This document shows, one piece after another, positions 28,895-38,221 of a stretch of 64,000 nucleotides of DNA. The stretch covers positions 62,001 through 126,000 of the forward strand of contig CAZEQJ010000002.1 in NCBI GenBank assembly GCA_964514385.1. The letters run 5' to 3'. This DNA is from CAZEQJ01 sp964514385 (GTDB lineage: Bacteria; Bacteroidota; Bacteroidia; Cytophagales; Cyclobacteriaceae). The stretch's first letter is position 1. Each line of letters begins with the position of its first letter. The translations under genes were made by a program, and so were the position numbers. The notes beneath the pieces are model-generated. The model searched no databases. It had not been told where the DNA came from and saw only the letters and a list, made by a program, of their open reading frames with translations.

Positions 28895-31006
28895 ATGAGA
28901 ATACTATTATTGTTATTTTTCTACCTGTGGGCAGTGCAGGTAAATGCACAGGTATTGGATTCACTCGTCATCCGGTCGGATAGCGGGAGTTACAATGATA
29001 ATACTTCACGCATTGAGTTAAATAGCCGGGAATATTTCTACTTCGAGCTGGGTCAGCCCGATGGTGAAATAGAGCTGACGGTTTATTCTACTGACACTAC
29101 TGTTCAGGCTATTTCACTGGCCCCATCAGCAGAATTCACTGAATCACAGCCCATCAGGAAAGTCGATGAAACAGTTTATCGCGGGATCGTGAAGTTCGAA
29201 AATATCGCAAGGAGCCGTTATCTGCGGTTTGTGCTGGAATTTATCAGGAAAGACAGCTCCTTCAGTTACCGTGAATACAGACTTTATCCTGTAGTATTCC
29301 CATCGATCCGGGAGTTGACGGAAGAAATAAATGTGTTCAGCGGTGAAGAAAAAATGATCCCGCTGAATATCACCAATGATTTCATGATCGACTTTGATGA
29401 CGACTGGTATTTTGACGACCGCGTGGAATATAAGGTGATACGCCAGGATGGCCGTCCGATGCTGGACATAAAGAGCGATGCCGTAGGAATGCACCGGGTG
29501 GAGGTCGTGTTTACCTCTTCAAGGCCTTTTCTGAATGAAAATGGCCAGCTCACCACTAATTTGAAGTCCTTTTATGTAGATATAAACGTCAGTCCCAGCC
29601 AGATCAGCTTTCTGAATTTTGATGCCGGAGATTATTATTATGAGCCTGGAGGGAGTAATCGTAAAGTTGTGAAAATTGATTATAACCGCCGTATGGAGCT
29701 TAATAAAACCTACCGGATTGAGGATCAGGAACAGCCGGGTGGAAAGCTGATTGCGGAGCTCTTTACCCGTACCTACATTGAAAATGAAAATAAAATACTC
29801 GCTACACTGCAAACCTACAACTACCATCGGGAGGAGGAAGGATATCTTTACCTCAAAGATGGAGATGTGACTCGTTTTTTCACCAATTTTAACAGCATAC
29901 CGACACCGGAAATTGAGAAAGTATCCATCTTACGTCAGGGGCAGGACTGGACAGGGAATCTGGCGGTTTACCCAAATGATTCTATCGAAATACGCATTGA
30001 GGGTACAGGTCTTGAAAAGGCTAAAATCAGATTTAACGATGGAAAGTTTAACGCACGGCTGGACAGCTCACGTGTATCTGACAGAGCCCGGTATTATTCG
30101 CTGGCTATTCCCTTTGACATTAAAGAGTCTCGCATCAGTATTTCCATGAACGATCAGCCGACACGCTTTGACTTGCCGGTTCGTGAGCATCAAAAACCCA
30201 GAAAGCTGAACTTCATCATGGTAGATTATGGTGATGGAGGTAAACGTGTGGCTACCGATTATTTTGATAAGCCAGTGCTCTATTATGGAGAAATCAGGGA
30301 TATCATCCTGGAGTTTCAGCCCGAAATGATAGATTTTGGGAATGATTTTCACGGGCCGCAGTTTATTGAAATTGAAGTCACCATCCGTGACCAGAACAAA
30401 AGGTTGCTGGAGCTTAAAACCATCGAAAATATAAAGATACTCCCATCAGAAAGCTCTCCAAGGTTTCCCTCTTATTCGAGAAGTAACGCCTCACCTTTGA
30501 AGGTCAACCTCAGCAGGTACCTTTCTATCAGCCTTCCCGATCTGGAAAACTGGACTTCGATTGAATTGCGTATTCGTCACGACAAGACACGCTATGGTGA
30601 TCAGGGCTACACCAACTACGTTACCATCTACAAGGCCGTAAGCCGTGAAGTAGACCTTGATGTATCTTTCCCTACCGGGTTATTGACAAAACAATTCAAC
30701 GAACCCGGGCTCGGTCGACTGAGTGGTATATCTACGGCGGCACAAGCCCAGTTCACCTTTTATCAGCCCAATCAGATCAATAAGCAGTTTCCATTGAAAT
30801 TAGGTCTTGGCTTTATTGCTCTAAATGCCCTGACCACATTAAATGAAGAAGATGGAAAGGATTTGGGTATTGTCGCTATTGCCTCGTTTTATCCGATCAA
30901 CAGAAATTCAAATGTAAATTTTCCCATTCATTTCGGGTTCGGTTATTTGTTACAAAATGAAACTGCTTTCCTGTTGATTGGCCCCGGTATCCAGTTTAAT
31001 TTCTGA
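28895..31006 (+). CDS. Large exported surface protein of unknown function
   Basis: A protein of about 703 residues from the ATG at 28895, which begins MRILLLLFFYLW and gives a clean signal peptide ending in VNAQ; a longer frame reading back into the previous gene is not credible. The body looks like several beta-sandwich domains (for example ISLAPSAEFTESQPIRK, FYVDINVSPSQISF, NDSIEIRIEGTGLEKAKI). The last 120 residues look like outer-membrane strands (LKLGLGFIALNALTTLN, FPIHFGFGYLLQNETAFLLI) and end in Phe. I recognise no named family; it is not the DUF5103 T9SS plug protein. It overlaps the next gene by one base. Confidence 0.75.
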   Translation: MRILLLLFFYLWAVQVNAQVLDSLVIRSDSGSYNDNTSRIELNSREYFYFELGQPDGEIELTVYSTDTTVQAISLAPSAEFTESQPIRKVDETVYRGIVKFENIARSRYLRFVLEFIRKDSSFSYREYRLYPVVFPSIRELTEEINVFSGEEKMIPLNITNDFMIDFDDDWYFDDRVEYKVIRQDGRPMLDIKSDAVGMHRVEVVFTSSRPFLNENGQLTTNLKSFYVDINVSPSQISFLNFDAGDYYYEPGGSNRKVVKIDYNRRMELNKTYRIEDQEQPGGKLIAELFTRTYIENENKILATLQTYNYHREEEGYLYLKDGDVTRFFTNFNSIPTPEIEKVSILRQGQDWTGNLAVYPNDSIEIRIEGTGLEKAKIRFNDGKFNARLDSSRVSDRARYYSLAIPFDIKESRISISMNDQPTRFDLPVREHQKPRKLNFIMVDYGDGGKRVATDYFDKPVLYYGEIRDIILEFQPEMIDFGNDFHGPQFIEIEVTIRDQNKRLLELKTIENIKILPSESSPRFPSYSRSNASPLKVNLSRYLSISLPDLENWTSIELRIRHDKTRYGDQGYTNYVTIYKAVSREVDLDVSFPTGLLTKQFNEPGLGRLSGISTAAQAQFTFYQPNQINKQFPLKLGLGFIALNALTTLNEEDGKDLGIVAIASFYPINRNSNVNFPIHFGFGYLLQNETAFLLIGPGIQFNF

Positions 31007-31335
31007 TGGACAAACAAAGTTTTTTTGAGGATGTATACGCTGTTGTCAAACTGATACCTGAGGGGAGGGTAACCAGTTATGGCGCTATAGGAGCCTATTT
31101 AGGCGCAAAGAGCAGCTCCAGAATGGTAGGCTGGGCGATGAATTCCAGTCATGGCAAAGGGGTACCTGCTCACCGTGTGGTAAATCGTAATGGCCTGCTG
31201 ACCGGAAAGCATCATTTCGGATCACCTACAATGATGCAGGAATTGCTTGAGGCAGAGGGAATTAAAGTGGAGGATGATCGGGTGGTTGATTTTAAAAAAT
31301 TGTTCTGGGATCCTCTGGAAGAGTTGAAGCTTTAG
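31006..31335 (+). CDS. Alkyltransferase-like (ATL) DNA-binding protein
   Basis: Resembles the C-terminal domain of O6-alkylguanine-DNA alkyltransferase (109 residues). RVTSYGAIGAYLG, SSRMVGWAM and the final segment are normal, but the catalytic PCHRV is replaced by PAHRV at residues 54-58, and the protein has no cysteine at all. It therefore cannot accept an alkyl group. Characterised ATL proteins (which usually have Trp here) bind O6-alkylguanine in DNA and hand the lesion to nucleotide excision repair, and that is the likely role. The stop codon shares 4 bases with the stop of the convergent PKD-protein gene. Confidence 0.88.
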   Translation: MDKQSFFEDVYAVVKLIPEGRVTSYGAIGAYLGAKSSSRMVGWAMNSSHGKGVPAHRVVNRNGLLTGKHHFGSPTMMQELLEAEGIKVEDDRVVDFKKLFWDPLEELKL

Positions 31336-34300
31336 TGTTTTATAGCTCGCATCAGGTAATGGTCGCCGCTAATCTCAATTTTTATAATGTAAATACCGGG
31401 CTCCCAATCAGATGCCGGCAATTGCAGCACAGATAATCCCTGCGGATAATCAAATTCAAATGACCTGTAAATCTCGCCACTGTTTTTATACACGATGACC
31501 CGCTGATCAGTATAATTCAGATTTGCTATCATCTGTATGTCCAGGCTCTCCTCAAATGGATTATTAATGATTATTGGCTCTGCAACCGTGGAGATATCCA
31601 GTGGTATACATTCCTTGTCGATCAGGATGGAGGCGGTGTCATTTCCGGAATACCACCAGCTCAGACATACATAATTGAGGCGTCGCGTCTGAACCGGCTC
31701 CAGTGTTACGGCAGGAGAAACTACAATTGCGTCATCAGGTATCAGACGGGTGTCAGCATCTACAGATAGCGAAGCCTGGTTACCCAATGATAACGTGTAA
31801 AAAGTATTCGATGCATCCAGCACGATCGTACCTTTATTGATCAATCTTGCCAACACCTGTCCGTTATCGTTAAATACGAGCTCATCAATCTCAGCATCCA
31901 GCAGCGGGTCTACTAATCGGATAGTTTGAATTACACTGTCAAGGCAGCCGGCATCATTTACTACTGTCAGAGACAACGGCACAATGCCTGACTGATCCAG
32001 TGTGATGACAGGGTCAGCAAGTGTGGACAGAATGTCTCCATCCGCTCTCCATATAAAATTGAGCATCTCTCCGGTAGACCGGTTTTCAGGAAACAGTGAA
32101 AGCGGAGCTGCTGCCTCGTATGTATCTAAGGTGAAATCTGCCACAGGGGAAGGGGAAAGATCCACCATTTGAGCAATTGTGGACTGGCAACCATTATCGG
32201 TACGTACGCTAAGGGAAGTAGAATAATATCCGGGTTCCGGAAACACGTAATTAAATATCGAATCATCAAGATAAAGATTATTTTCTATGATCCACTGATG
32301 TGATATTACGGGATCGCGAGGATCAGCCGCAGACAGGCTAATCAGCCTGTTGCCTTCATTGCTGAAACAGTTGTCTTCCAATAGATAGGCTACATCAGGC
32401 AATTGCGGCACATATAATTCCCTTGTAGATATCGTCTGACATCCATTGGTCGCCTGAAGCGCAAGTGTTAATGTATAGTTGCCCGGGGTGTTGAAGCTAC
32501 GGGTCACGGTATTCTGGTTATTGACTACGGATCCGTTGAAATCCCATATGATATTGGAGAGATCCTGGTCTTCCACCTGGTTTTCAAATGTAAACTGAGC
32601 AGGTGTTTGCAGGCAGAGGCTGTCAAAGCTCAGCACAGGCTCAGGGGACGGGAGAATTGTAAGCGTATTTTGGGTACTATCGGCGCAGCCATAGTTTGTT
32701 TCCACATACAGCTGCACATCAGTTGCTCCTGGTGAGGTAAACTGAAAGAAGGGGTCAGTGGCGATGACGGTGGAGTTGTCAAACTGCCAGCGCTGCAATA
32801 CGATATTTCCGTCGTCGGAGAAGCTGTTGTTACGAAACTGTACAGGAGTGTCATCACATATCAGGTCATGCTGAAAGTCGGCAATGGGATTAGCACGGAT
32901 CGTCACCGGAAGTGTAAAAGAGTTGCGGCAACCGTTGGTGCTGTTAAGCTGAAGGCGTACGTCGAAGGTGCCAAACTGGTTGTAAAGATATGTCGGGTTA
33001 AATGTGGTGGAGGAGTCGCCGTTGCCGAAAGTCCATAGCGTATCGATGACATTGGAAGTAGTAGAAAAGTTGTCCGGGATAAGGGTATCGCCAAAACAGA
33101 TATTTTCCGGTATGTCGAATAAGGTAAAGGGTCCTTCACTGAGTGTAATGGTGGTGTCGTACGTGGTTTCACATCCGGGGATGCTACCTGCAAGCGATAT
33201 AGTGCCGGTGGTGATGCCACCCGGGAATATATATTGGTAATCTGCAGTGGTGTTGGAGAAGGTAAGGCCATTAAAACTCCAGTCCCATGTGACGATAGAG
33301 TCTGGAGCATCGTAGGTGGATTGGTTGATAAAGGACAGCTGGTCGTTGGTGCAGAATACCGTTTGGTCGATGCGGAAGTCGGGCTGGATGGGGGAGTAGA
33401 TAGTTACTGTATCAAGAGAAAAGTTAGAGCAGCCATTGTCCGCTACCACATCAAGTCGGATGGGATACCTCGCTGCCGAGTCATACTGAAACTCCACAAA
33501 GCTCGTATCCGAATCCAGAATGCCGTCACCGTTTACGTCCCAGGCGTAGGAGGAGATGGTGCCTGAGGAGACGTCAGTATCAAATCCCTTGGCATTACTC
33601 ACACAAAGATTCTCATCCTGAAGGATATCGAGCAATGGTGCCTGGTCTGCTGTGACGGTGATTTCTTTAGTTAGAGATGCAGACGAGCCATTGGGATGGA
33701 AAGCTGTAAGGGTGATGGGATAGGTGCCGGGTTGGGAGTAGGAGATGGTGGGGTTTATTTCAGTAGATGTTTTTGGCTCCACAATACAGTTATCAGCATA
33801 ATTTATTCTGTATAAACCTGCTGTACTGCCCTGAACTGATGTACCCAAAATACTCAAGCCAGCCTCAACAAATCTCTCTGATAAAGTAACTAAGTTACTA
33901 GCATCAGTAATGACGGATTTATCATAAATCCAAGTTCCGTTTTCCTTTTTAAAAACATCAATATTTCCTTCAAATAGCAATACGAGTAAATATTCTGTTC
34001 CCCTGTCCACTAAATATTTTGTACGATAGGGATTATCTAAAGTATAGGAAGCAATACTAATCTCTTCTTGTATTGGTGCGTTATTCAAGCCGTCTTCAAA
34101 TCTTAGCTTAATCAGCTTGTCTTCGTTTAATGCTGCTCCAATAACATAATGTATTGCGCCAATTTTGTAATGTGTCAAACCTGTTACTCTACTAACTCCT
34201 GTTAAAGTATATTCAAAACTTTCAGCTGCACCATCAAAACTATTTTCAAAATCAATTACATAAAATTTGCCGCTAGCATTACCCCCTGCAAATAGAATTT

Positions 34301-37013
34301 TTTCAGCACTTTCATTAACAATTGCTAAGGAAGCAGTATTATATACAGGGTCGATACTAGGTATAAAATCAAAAGATTGAAGGCTTGAGCCAATACTAGA
34401 GCCAAAAAACAACCTGCTCACACCAATCGAAGCCGATTGATTAGCTGTAAAACCTATCCATTGACCATTGTCTTTAACTATCCTAATATCATTAGGACCC
34501 TGAAAACTGCCACTACTTCCACTTATTGCTTGCAGTGTGGTGGAGCCTGAATAAACTCCCCCATCAAAACTAACTTTGCGCAAAGAACCAGATGAAAAAA
34601 ATACTGCCACAGTTGTATCTCTCGCTATTTGGAAAGCATTGGATTGCAATAAATTATTAGCATTTATGTTCTCAAATGCAAACTGATTAGAATTCAATAT
34701 TGGTAGGCAAAAATCCCATTGAAAACTACTTGCATTAATAGAAGCATTTTGTAGTTCGATGATTTCATTTATGCATAAGTTATCATCAAATGTAAAATCA
34801 GGAGTAGGCTGTTCAGAAGCTAGTACCACCACTTCTTTTTGGAAGCTAAAGCTACAACCTTGATCCACTGTGACACTTAAATTAAGCTCATAAGTTCCTT
34901 CTGCTACATCCCATACAGGGGAAGGCTCAGTGCTGGTTTGGCCATTGAGTTCCCAATCGTATTCAACAATACTATAAGGTTGATCGGCTATCAGTTCTAC
35001 ATCACTAGTAAAGGGCAGGTTTTCGATGGCTTCGGTGAAGATGATGTCAGAAATGATTTGCTTGTATAGGGTTATTTCCTTTTCTTGGCTATTTTCACAG
35101 CCCGCGGCATTGTTAAGGGTCAAGCGAATGGTGTATGTACCTGCTTCACTAAAAACAATGCTGGTATCTTTTGTGAAACTATAAGCGACTTCATCTACTA
35201 CCCATTGATAAGAAGAAATATTATCACCCTTGCTTTGGTCAGTCAGTGAAATGGCTTCCCCCAAACAAATAGCTCCGATGGCAAAATCTACTGCAGGGCC
35301 ATCGATAATTTCCAAACTTTTTTCTATGTAGGTCTCGCAGCCCAGCACATTGGCAGTTAATCGGATGGTATAATTACCGGCTGCTTCATAACTATGTTCA
35401 GGGGTTGCATGGGTAGAAGTTTGTCCATCGCCAAAGTCCCAAAGCCACGAGATGTTATCCCCATAGGAATCGGATGTTAGGTTCTCAAAAGGGATGGCTT
35501 CAAAACTACAGTATTCCGTTTCGGCAGTTTGGAAGTCCGGAGCTGCTTCATCATAGGCGGCAATATCTCGACTAAAAGTATTGGAGCATCCTTCGGGGCT
35601 TTCCACTATAAGGCTCAGGCTGAATAATCCTGCTGATGCATAGCTATGAATAGGTGCGGGATCAGTAGAAGTGCTACCGTCACCAAATTCCCACAAATAG
35701 CTACTGATCGCATCTTCCGAATTAAAAGTGGGGCTAAGGCTATTGACTATACAAAGTACTGTATCCGCCACAAGATTCCCTGCTGGTACTTCATTATCGG
35801 TCACACTAATCTCTTTAGTAATAGCATCTTTTGTCCCATTTTCATGATAGCTAGTAAGGGTGATGGGATAGGTGCCGGGTTGGGAGTAGGAGATGGTGGG
35901 GTTTATTTCAGTAGATGTTTTTGGCTCCACAATACAGTTATCAGCATAATTTATTCTGTATAAACCTGCTGTACTGCCCTGAACTGATGTACCCAAAATA
36001 CTCAAGCCAGCCTCAACAAATCTCTCTGATAAAGTAACTAAGTTACTAGCATCAGTAATGACGGATTTATCATAAATCCAAGTTCCGTTTTCCTTTTTAA
36101 AAACATCAATATTTCCTTCAAATAGCAATACGAGTAAATATTCTGTTCCCCTGTCCACTAAATATTTTGTACGATAGGGATTATCTAAAGTATAGGAAGC
36201 AATACTAATCTCTTCTTGTATTGGTGCGTTATTCAAGCCGTCTTCAAATCTTAGCTTAATCAGCTTGTCTTCGTTTAATGCTGCTCCAATAACATAATGT
36301 ATTGCGCCAATTTTGTAATGTGTCAAACCTGTTACTCTACTAACTCCTGTTAAAGTATATTCAAAACTTTCAGCTGCACCATCAAAACTATTTTCAAAAT
36401 CAATTACATAAAATTTGCCGCTAGCATTACCCCCTGCAAATAGAATTTTTTCAGCACTTTCATTAACAATTGCTAAGGAAGCAGTATTATATACAGGGTC
36501 GATACTAGGTATAAAATCAAAAGATTGAAGGCTTGAGCCAATACTAGAGCCAAAAAACAACCTGCTCACACCAATCGAAGCCGATTGATTAGCTGTAAAA
36601 CCTATCCATTGACCATTGTCTTTAACTATCCTAATATCATTAGGACCCTGAAAACTGCCACTACTTCCACTTATTGCTTGCAGTGTGGTGGAGCCTGAAT
36701 AAACTCCCCCATCAAAACTAACTTTGCGCAAAGAACCAGATGAAAAAAATACTGCCACAGTTGTATCTCTCGCTATTTGGAAAGCATTGGAACGAAAAAG
36801 ACTGTTGTTATTAATATTTACTACTCCTTCATCATTTTCAATGAGAAGAGATTCACAAAAATCCCATTTATAACTCGATGCATTTGTAGACTGGTTAACA
36901 AACTCTACATTTTGATTAAGGCATGCATTATCTTCAAAGCTAAAGTCAGCGGTTATTTGCCCTAAAACTGCATGGGAATAAATAAAGGATAATATGATAA
37001 TTAATCTCTTCAA
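31332..37013 (-). CDS. Giant PKD-repeat T9SS cargo protein with duplicated nested module
   Basis: A 1893-residue secreted protein. It has a signal peptide (residues 1-19, TTG start), many PKD domains (WEFGDGSTST, WLWDFGDGQTSTHATPEHSY and similar), and a T9SS type A sorting domain at the end (INNPFEESLDI to MRAIKH). Two PKD domains, the first of the protein and one near residue 760, are split: the motif begins as WDFC, breaks off for about 320 residues of beta-propeller-like sequence, and resumes as TISYSQPGTYPITLT. The two inserts are identical at DNA level over 938 bp (residues about 75-387 and 791-1103). Likely a surface adhesin or matrix protein. It is the last gene of the glycan operon and overlaps the preceding glycosyltransferase by TTGA. 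Confidence 0.9.
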   Translation of the reverse strand: MKRLIIILSFIYSHAVLGQITADFSFEDNACLNQNVEFVNQSTNASSYKWDFCESLLIENDEGVVNINNNSLFRSNAFQIARDTTVAVFFSSGSLRKVSFDGGVYSGSTTLQAISGSSGSFQGPNDIRIVKDNGQWIGFTANQSASIGVSRLFFGSSIGSSLQSFDFIPSIDPVYNTASLAIVNESAEKILFAGGNASGKFYVIDFENSFDGAAESFEYTLTGVSRVTGLTHYKIGAIHYVIGAALNEDKLIKLRFEDGLNNAPIQEEISIASYTLDNPYRTKYLVDRGTEYLLVLLFEGNIDVFKKENGTWIYDKSVITDASNLVTLSERFVEAGLSILGTSVQGSTAGLYRINYADNCIVEPKTSTEINPTISYSQPGTYPITLTSYHENGTKDAITKEISVTDNEVPAGNLVADTVLCIVNSLSPTFNSEDAISSYLWEFGDGSTSTDPAPIHSYASAGLFSLSLIVESPEGCSNTFSRDIAAYDEAAPDFQTAETEYCSFEAIPFENLTSDSYGDNISWLWDFGDGQTSTHATPEHSYEAAGNYTIRLTANVLGCETYIEKSLEIIDGPAVDFAIGAICLGEAISLTDQSKGDNISSYQWVVDEVAYSFTKDTSIVFSEAGTYTIRLTLNNAAGCENSQEKEITLYKQIISDIIFTEAIENLPFTSDVELIADQPYSIVEYDWELNGQTSTEPSPVWDVAEGTYELNLSVTVDQGCSFSFQKEVVVLASEQPTPDFTFDDNLCINEIIELQNASINASSFQWDFCLPILNSNQFAFENINANNLLQSNAFQIARDTTVAVFFSSGSLRKVSFDGGVYSGSTTLQAISGSSGSFQGPNDIRIVKDNGQWIGFTANQSASIGVSRLFFGSSIGSSLQSFDFIPSIDPVYNTASLAIVNESAEKILFAGGNASGKFYVIDFENSFDGAAESFEYTLTGVSRVTGLTHYKIGAIHYVIGAALNEDKLIKLRFEDGLNNAPIQEEISIASYTLDNPYRTKYLVDRGTEYLLVLLFEGNIDVFKKENGTWIYDKSVITDASNLVTLSERFVEAGLSILGTSVQGSTAGLYRINYADNCIVEPKTSTEINPTISYSQPGTYPITLTAFHPNGSSASLTKEITVTADQAPLLDILQDENLCVSNAKGFDTDVSSGTISSYAWDVNGDGILDSDTSFVEFQYDSAARYPIRLDVVADNGCSNFSLDTVTIYSPIQPDFRIDQTVFCTNDQLSFINQSTYDAPDSIVTWDWSFNGLTFSNTTADYQYIFPGGITTGTISLAGSIPGCETTYDTTITLSEGPFTLFDIPENICFGDTLIPDNFSTTSNVIDTLWTFGNGDSSTTFNPTYLYNQFGTFDVRLQLNSTNGCRNSFTLPVTIRANPIADFQHDLICDDTPVQFRNNSFSDDGNIVLQRWQFDNSTVIATDPFFQFTSPGATDVQLYVETNYGCADSTQNTLTILPSPEPVLSFDSLCLQTPAQFTFENQVEDQDLSNIIWDFNGSVVNNQNTVTRSFNTPGNYTLTLALQATNGCQTISTRELYVPQLPDVAYLLEDNCFSNEGNRLISLSAADPRDPVISHQWIIENNLYLDDSIFNYVFPEPGYYSTSLSVRTDNGCQSTIAQMVDLSPSPVADFTLDTYEAAAPLSLFPENRSTGEMLNFIWRADGDILSTLADPVITLDQSGIVPLSLTVVNDAGCLDSVIQTIRLVDPLLDAEIDELVFNDNGQVLARLINKGTIVLDASNTFYTLSLGNQASLSVDADTRLIPDDAIVVSPAVTLEPVQTRRLNYVCLSWWYSGNDTASILIDKECIPLDISTVAEPIIINNPFEESLDIQMIANLNYTDQRVIVYKNSGEIYRSFEFDYPQGLSVLQLPASDWEPGIYIIKIEISGDHYLMRAIKH
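33706..34643 (-). repeat. Perfect 938-bp direct repeat, copy A
   Basis: Identical by eye, line by line, to 35854-36791, at a constant offset of 2148 bases (716 codons, so in frame). The sequence diverges sharply just outside both ends although the flanks still encode related PKD halves. The unit is more AT-rich than the PKD-coding sequence around it. Confidence 0.93.
35854..36791 (-). repeat. Perfect 938-bp direct repeat, copy B
   Basis: Partner of 33706-34643. This copy encodes residues about 75-387 of the cargo protein, the other residues about 791-1103. I found no mismatch or indel between the copies. Confidence 0.93.
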
Positions 37014-38221
37014 TCTAATTTCTCTAACTTAATGAAAACATCATTAATAAGTGGCTGAAAATTAGAAAGTCCTCTGTACTGTAATCCCACCGTCCTATGA
37101 TGTGATTTATTTCCTTTATGAAGGAAATATTCAATCTTTTCAAGATTGGCAATTACTTCTAGTGATGTAAACTCATTTAAAACTATACCTACTTGATTCT
37201 CTATAGCAATTGTATCATCTTCCGATACTCCTTTACAGCATATATAGGGAAGTCCGCATAAAAGATACTCGCCTACTTTGATAGGAGAGCGAAATTTTTG
37301 AGAAGGTAGTCCGGGAATTGCTGAAATACCTAAATCAGCTGCATTTAAGTATTTAAAAACTTGATTGTATGATGTTTGACCAATAAAATACCTATCGATA
37401 CCTTTATTTTCTAGCTGTTGAGCTATTTCCTTTTTATTATTAGGGCTTAATATGAGCACAAAAATATTTTCAATTCTTTCATTAATTGCTGTCAATACTT
37501 CAACTATTTCTTGGTTATAATAGATGCCACCAAATTTGCCTACATAAATAATAACCATTTCATTTTGGCTAATTCCCAAATCTTTCCTTATGTCTTTTGC
37601 AGCTTGGTCATCAATGACAAATAGTTCATCATCAACGCAACTTGGTAGTTTATACACATTCTTTGTAATCCCTTTCTCTTTAAGTACCTCCATCATATGG
37701 CTAGTGCCCGTTGCAATAATATCAGCTGATTGAGCCGTTATTTCTTCTAATGCATGGAGAATTTTAAATGCCATACTCGACTTTTTCCAAATATTAAAAT
37801 CAAGCATAAACAAGCTATGTGGTTCAAATTGATAAGCATAATGTTTAAAATTAAACAGTTTTTTGAAGCAATAGGCATAGCCACCTGCGATGGTTCCTAA
37901 ACTAATAATGCTTGTTGGTTTTTCTTTAAACTTTAATCGAGCGATTAAAATAAAGGAGAGTACTAAGTCATAGATTTTTTTCAATAAAAGCAATTTACCT
38001 GAATGCCAATTGAGCGGATGCCAAACTATATTTCGAGTCATTAAGTATTCTTTCTGTGACTGCATTTCTCTATCATCCAATCTATACTGATCTTGCTCAA
38101 AAGTGATTAGGTGAAATTTAAATCGATTATGCCTGCATTCGTATAGTAAATGCTGCAATAAATTACCTTGAAAAAGGGGATCATTGAAGCTATTATAGAT
38201 AAATACGATTGATTTCTTCAA
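37010..38221 (-). CDS. Family 4-like glycosyltransferase
   Basis: A 403-residue GT-B fold glycosyltransferase. The C-terminal nucleotide-sugar half contains VIIYVGKFGGIYY, then YLNAADLGISAIPG and the KVGEYLLCGLPYICC segment, which provides the Glu that typically contacts the donor sugar. The N-terminal acceptor half contains GTIAGGYAYCFKK. It probably adds a sugar to the surface glycan made by this cluster; donor and linkage are unknown. It overlaps its neighbours by 4 bases on each side. Sequence is noticeably AT-rich. Confidence 0.88.
   Translation of the reverse strand: MKKSIVFIYNSFNDPLFQGNLLQHLLYECRHNRFKFHLITFEQDQYRLDDREMQSQKEYLMTRNIVWHPLNWHSGKLLLLKKIYDLVLSFILIARLKFKEKPTSIISLGTIAGGYAYCFKKLFNFKHYAYQFEPHSLFMLDFNIWKKSSMAFKILHALEEITAQSADIIATGTSHMMEVLKEKGITKNVYKLPSCVDDELFVIDDQAAKDIRKDLGISQNEMVIIYVGKFGGIYYNQEIVEVLTAINERIENIFVLILSPNNKKEIAQQLENKGIDRYFIGQTSYNQVFKYLNAADLGISAIPGLPSQKFRSPIKVGEYLLCGLPYICCKGVSEDDTIAIENQVGIVLNEFTSLEVIANLEKIEYFLHKGNKSHHRTVGLQYRGLSNFQPLINDVFIKLEKLD

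Noticed and set aside
28895..31006. Identification of the large surface protein as the T9SS plug (DUF5103)
   Set aside because: It is much longer than that family and I do not see its characteristic motifs.
31332..37013. CRISPR-like or transposon origin of the repeated segment in the PKD gene
   Set aside because: The copies are long, protein-coding and in frame, with no terminal inverted repeats, target duplications or transposase.
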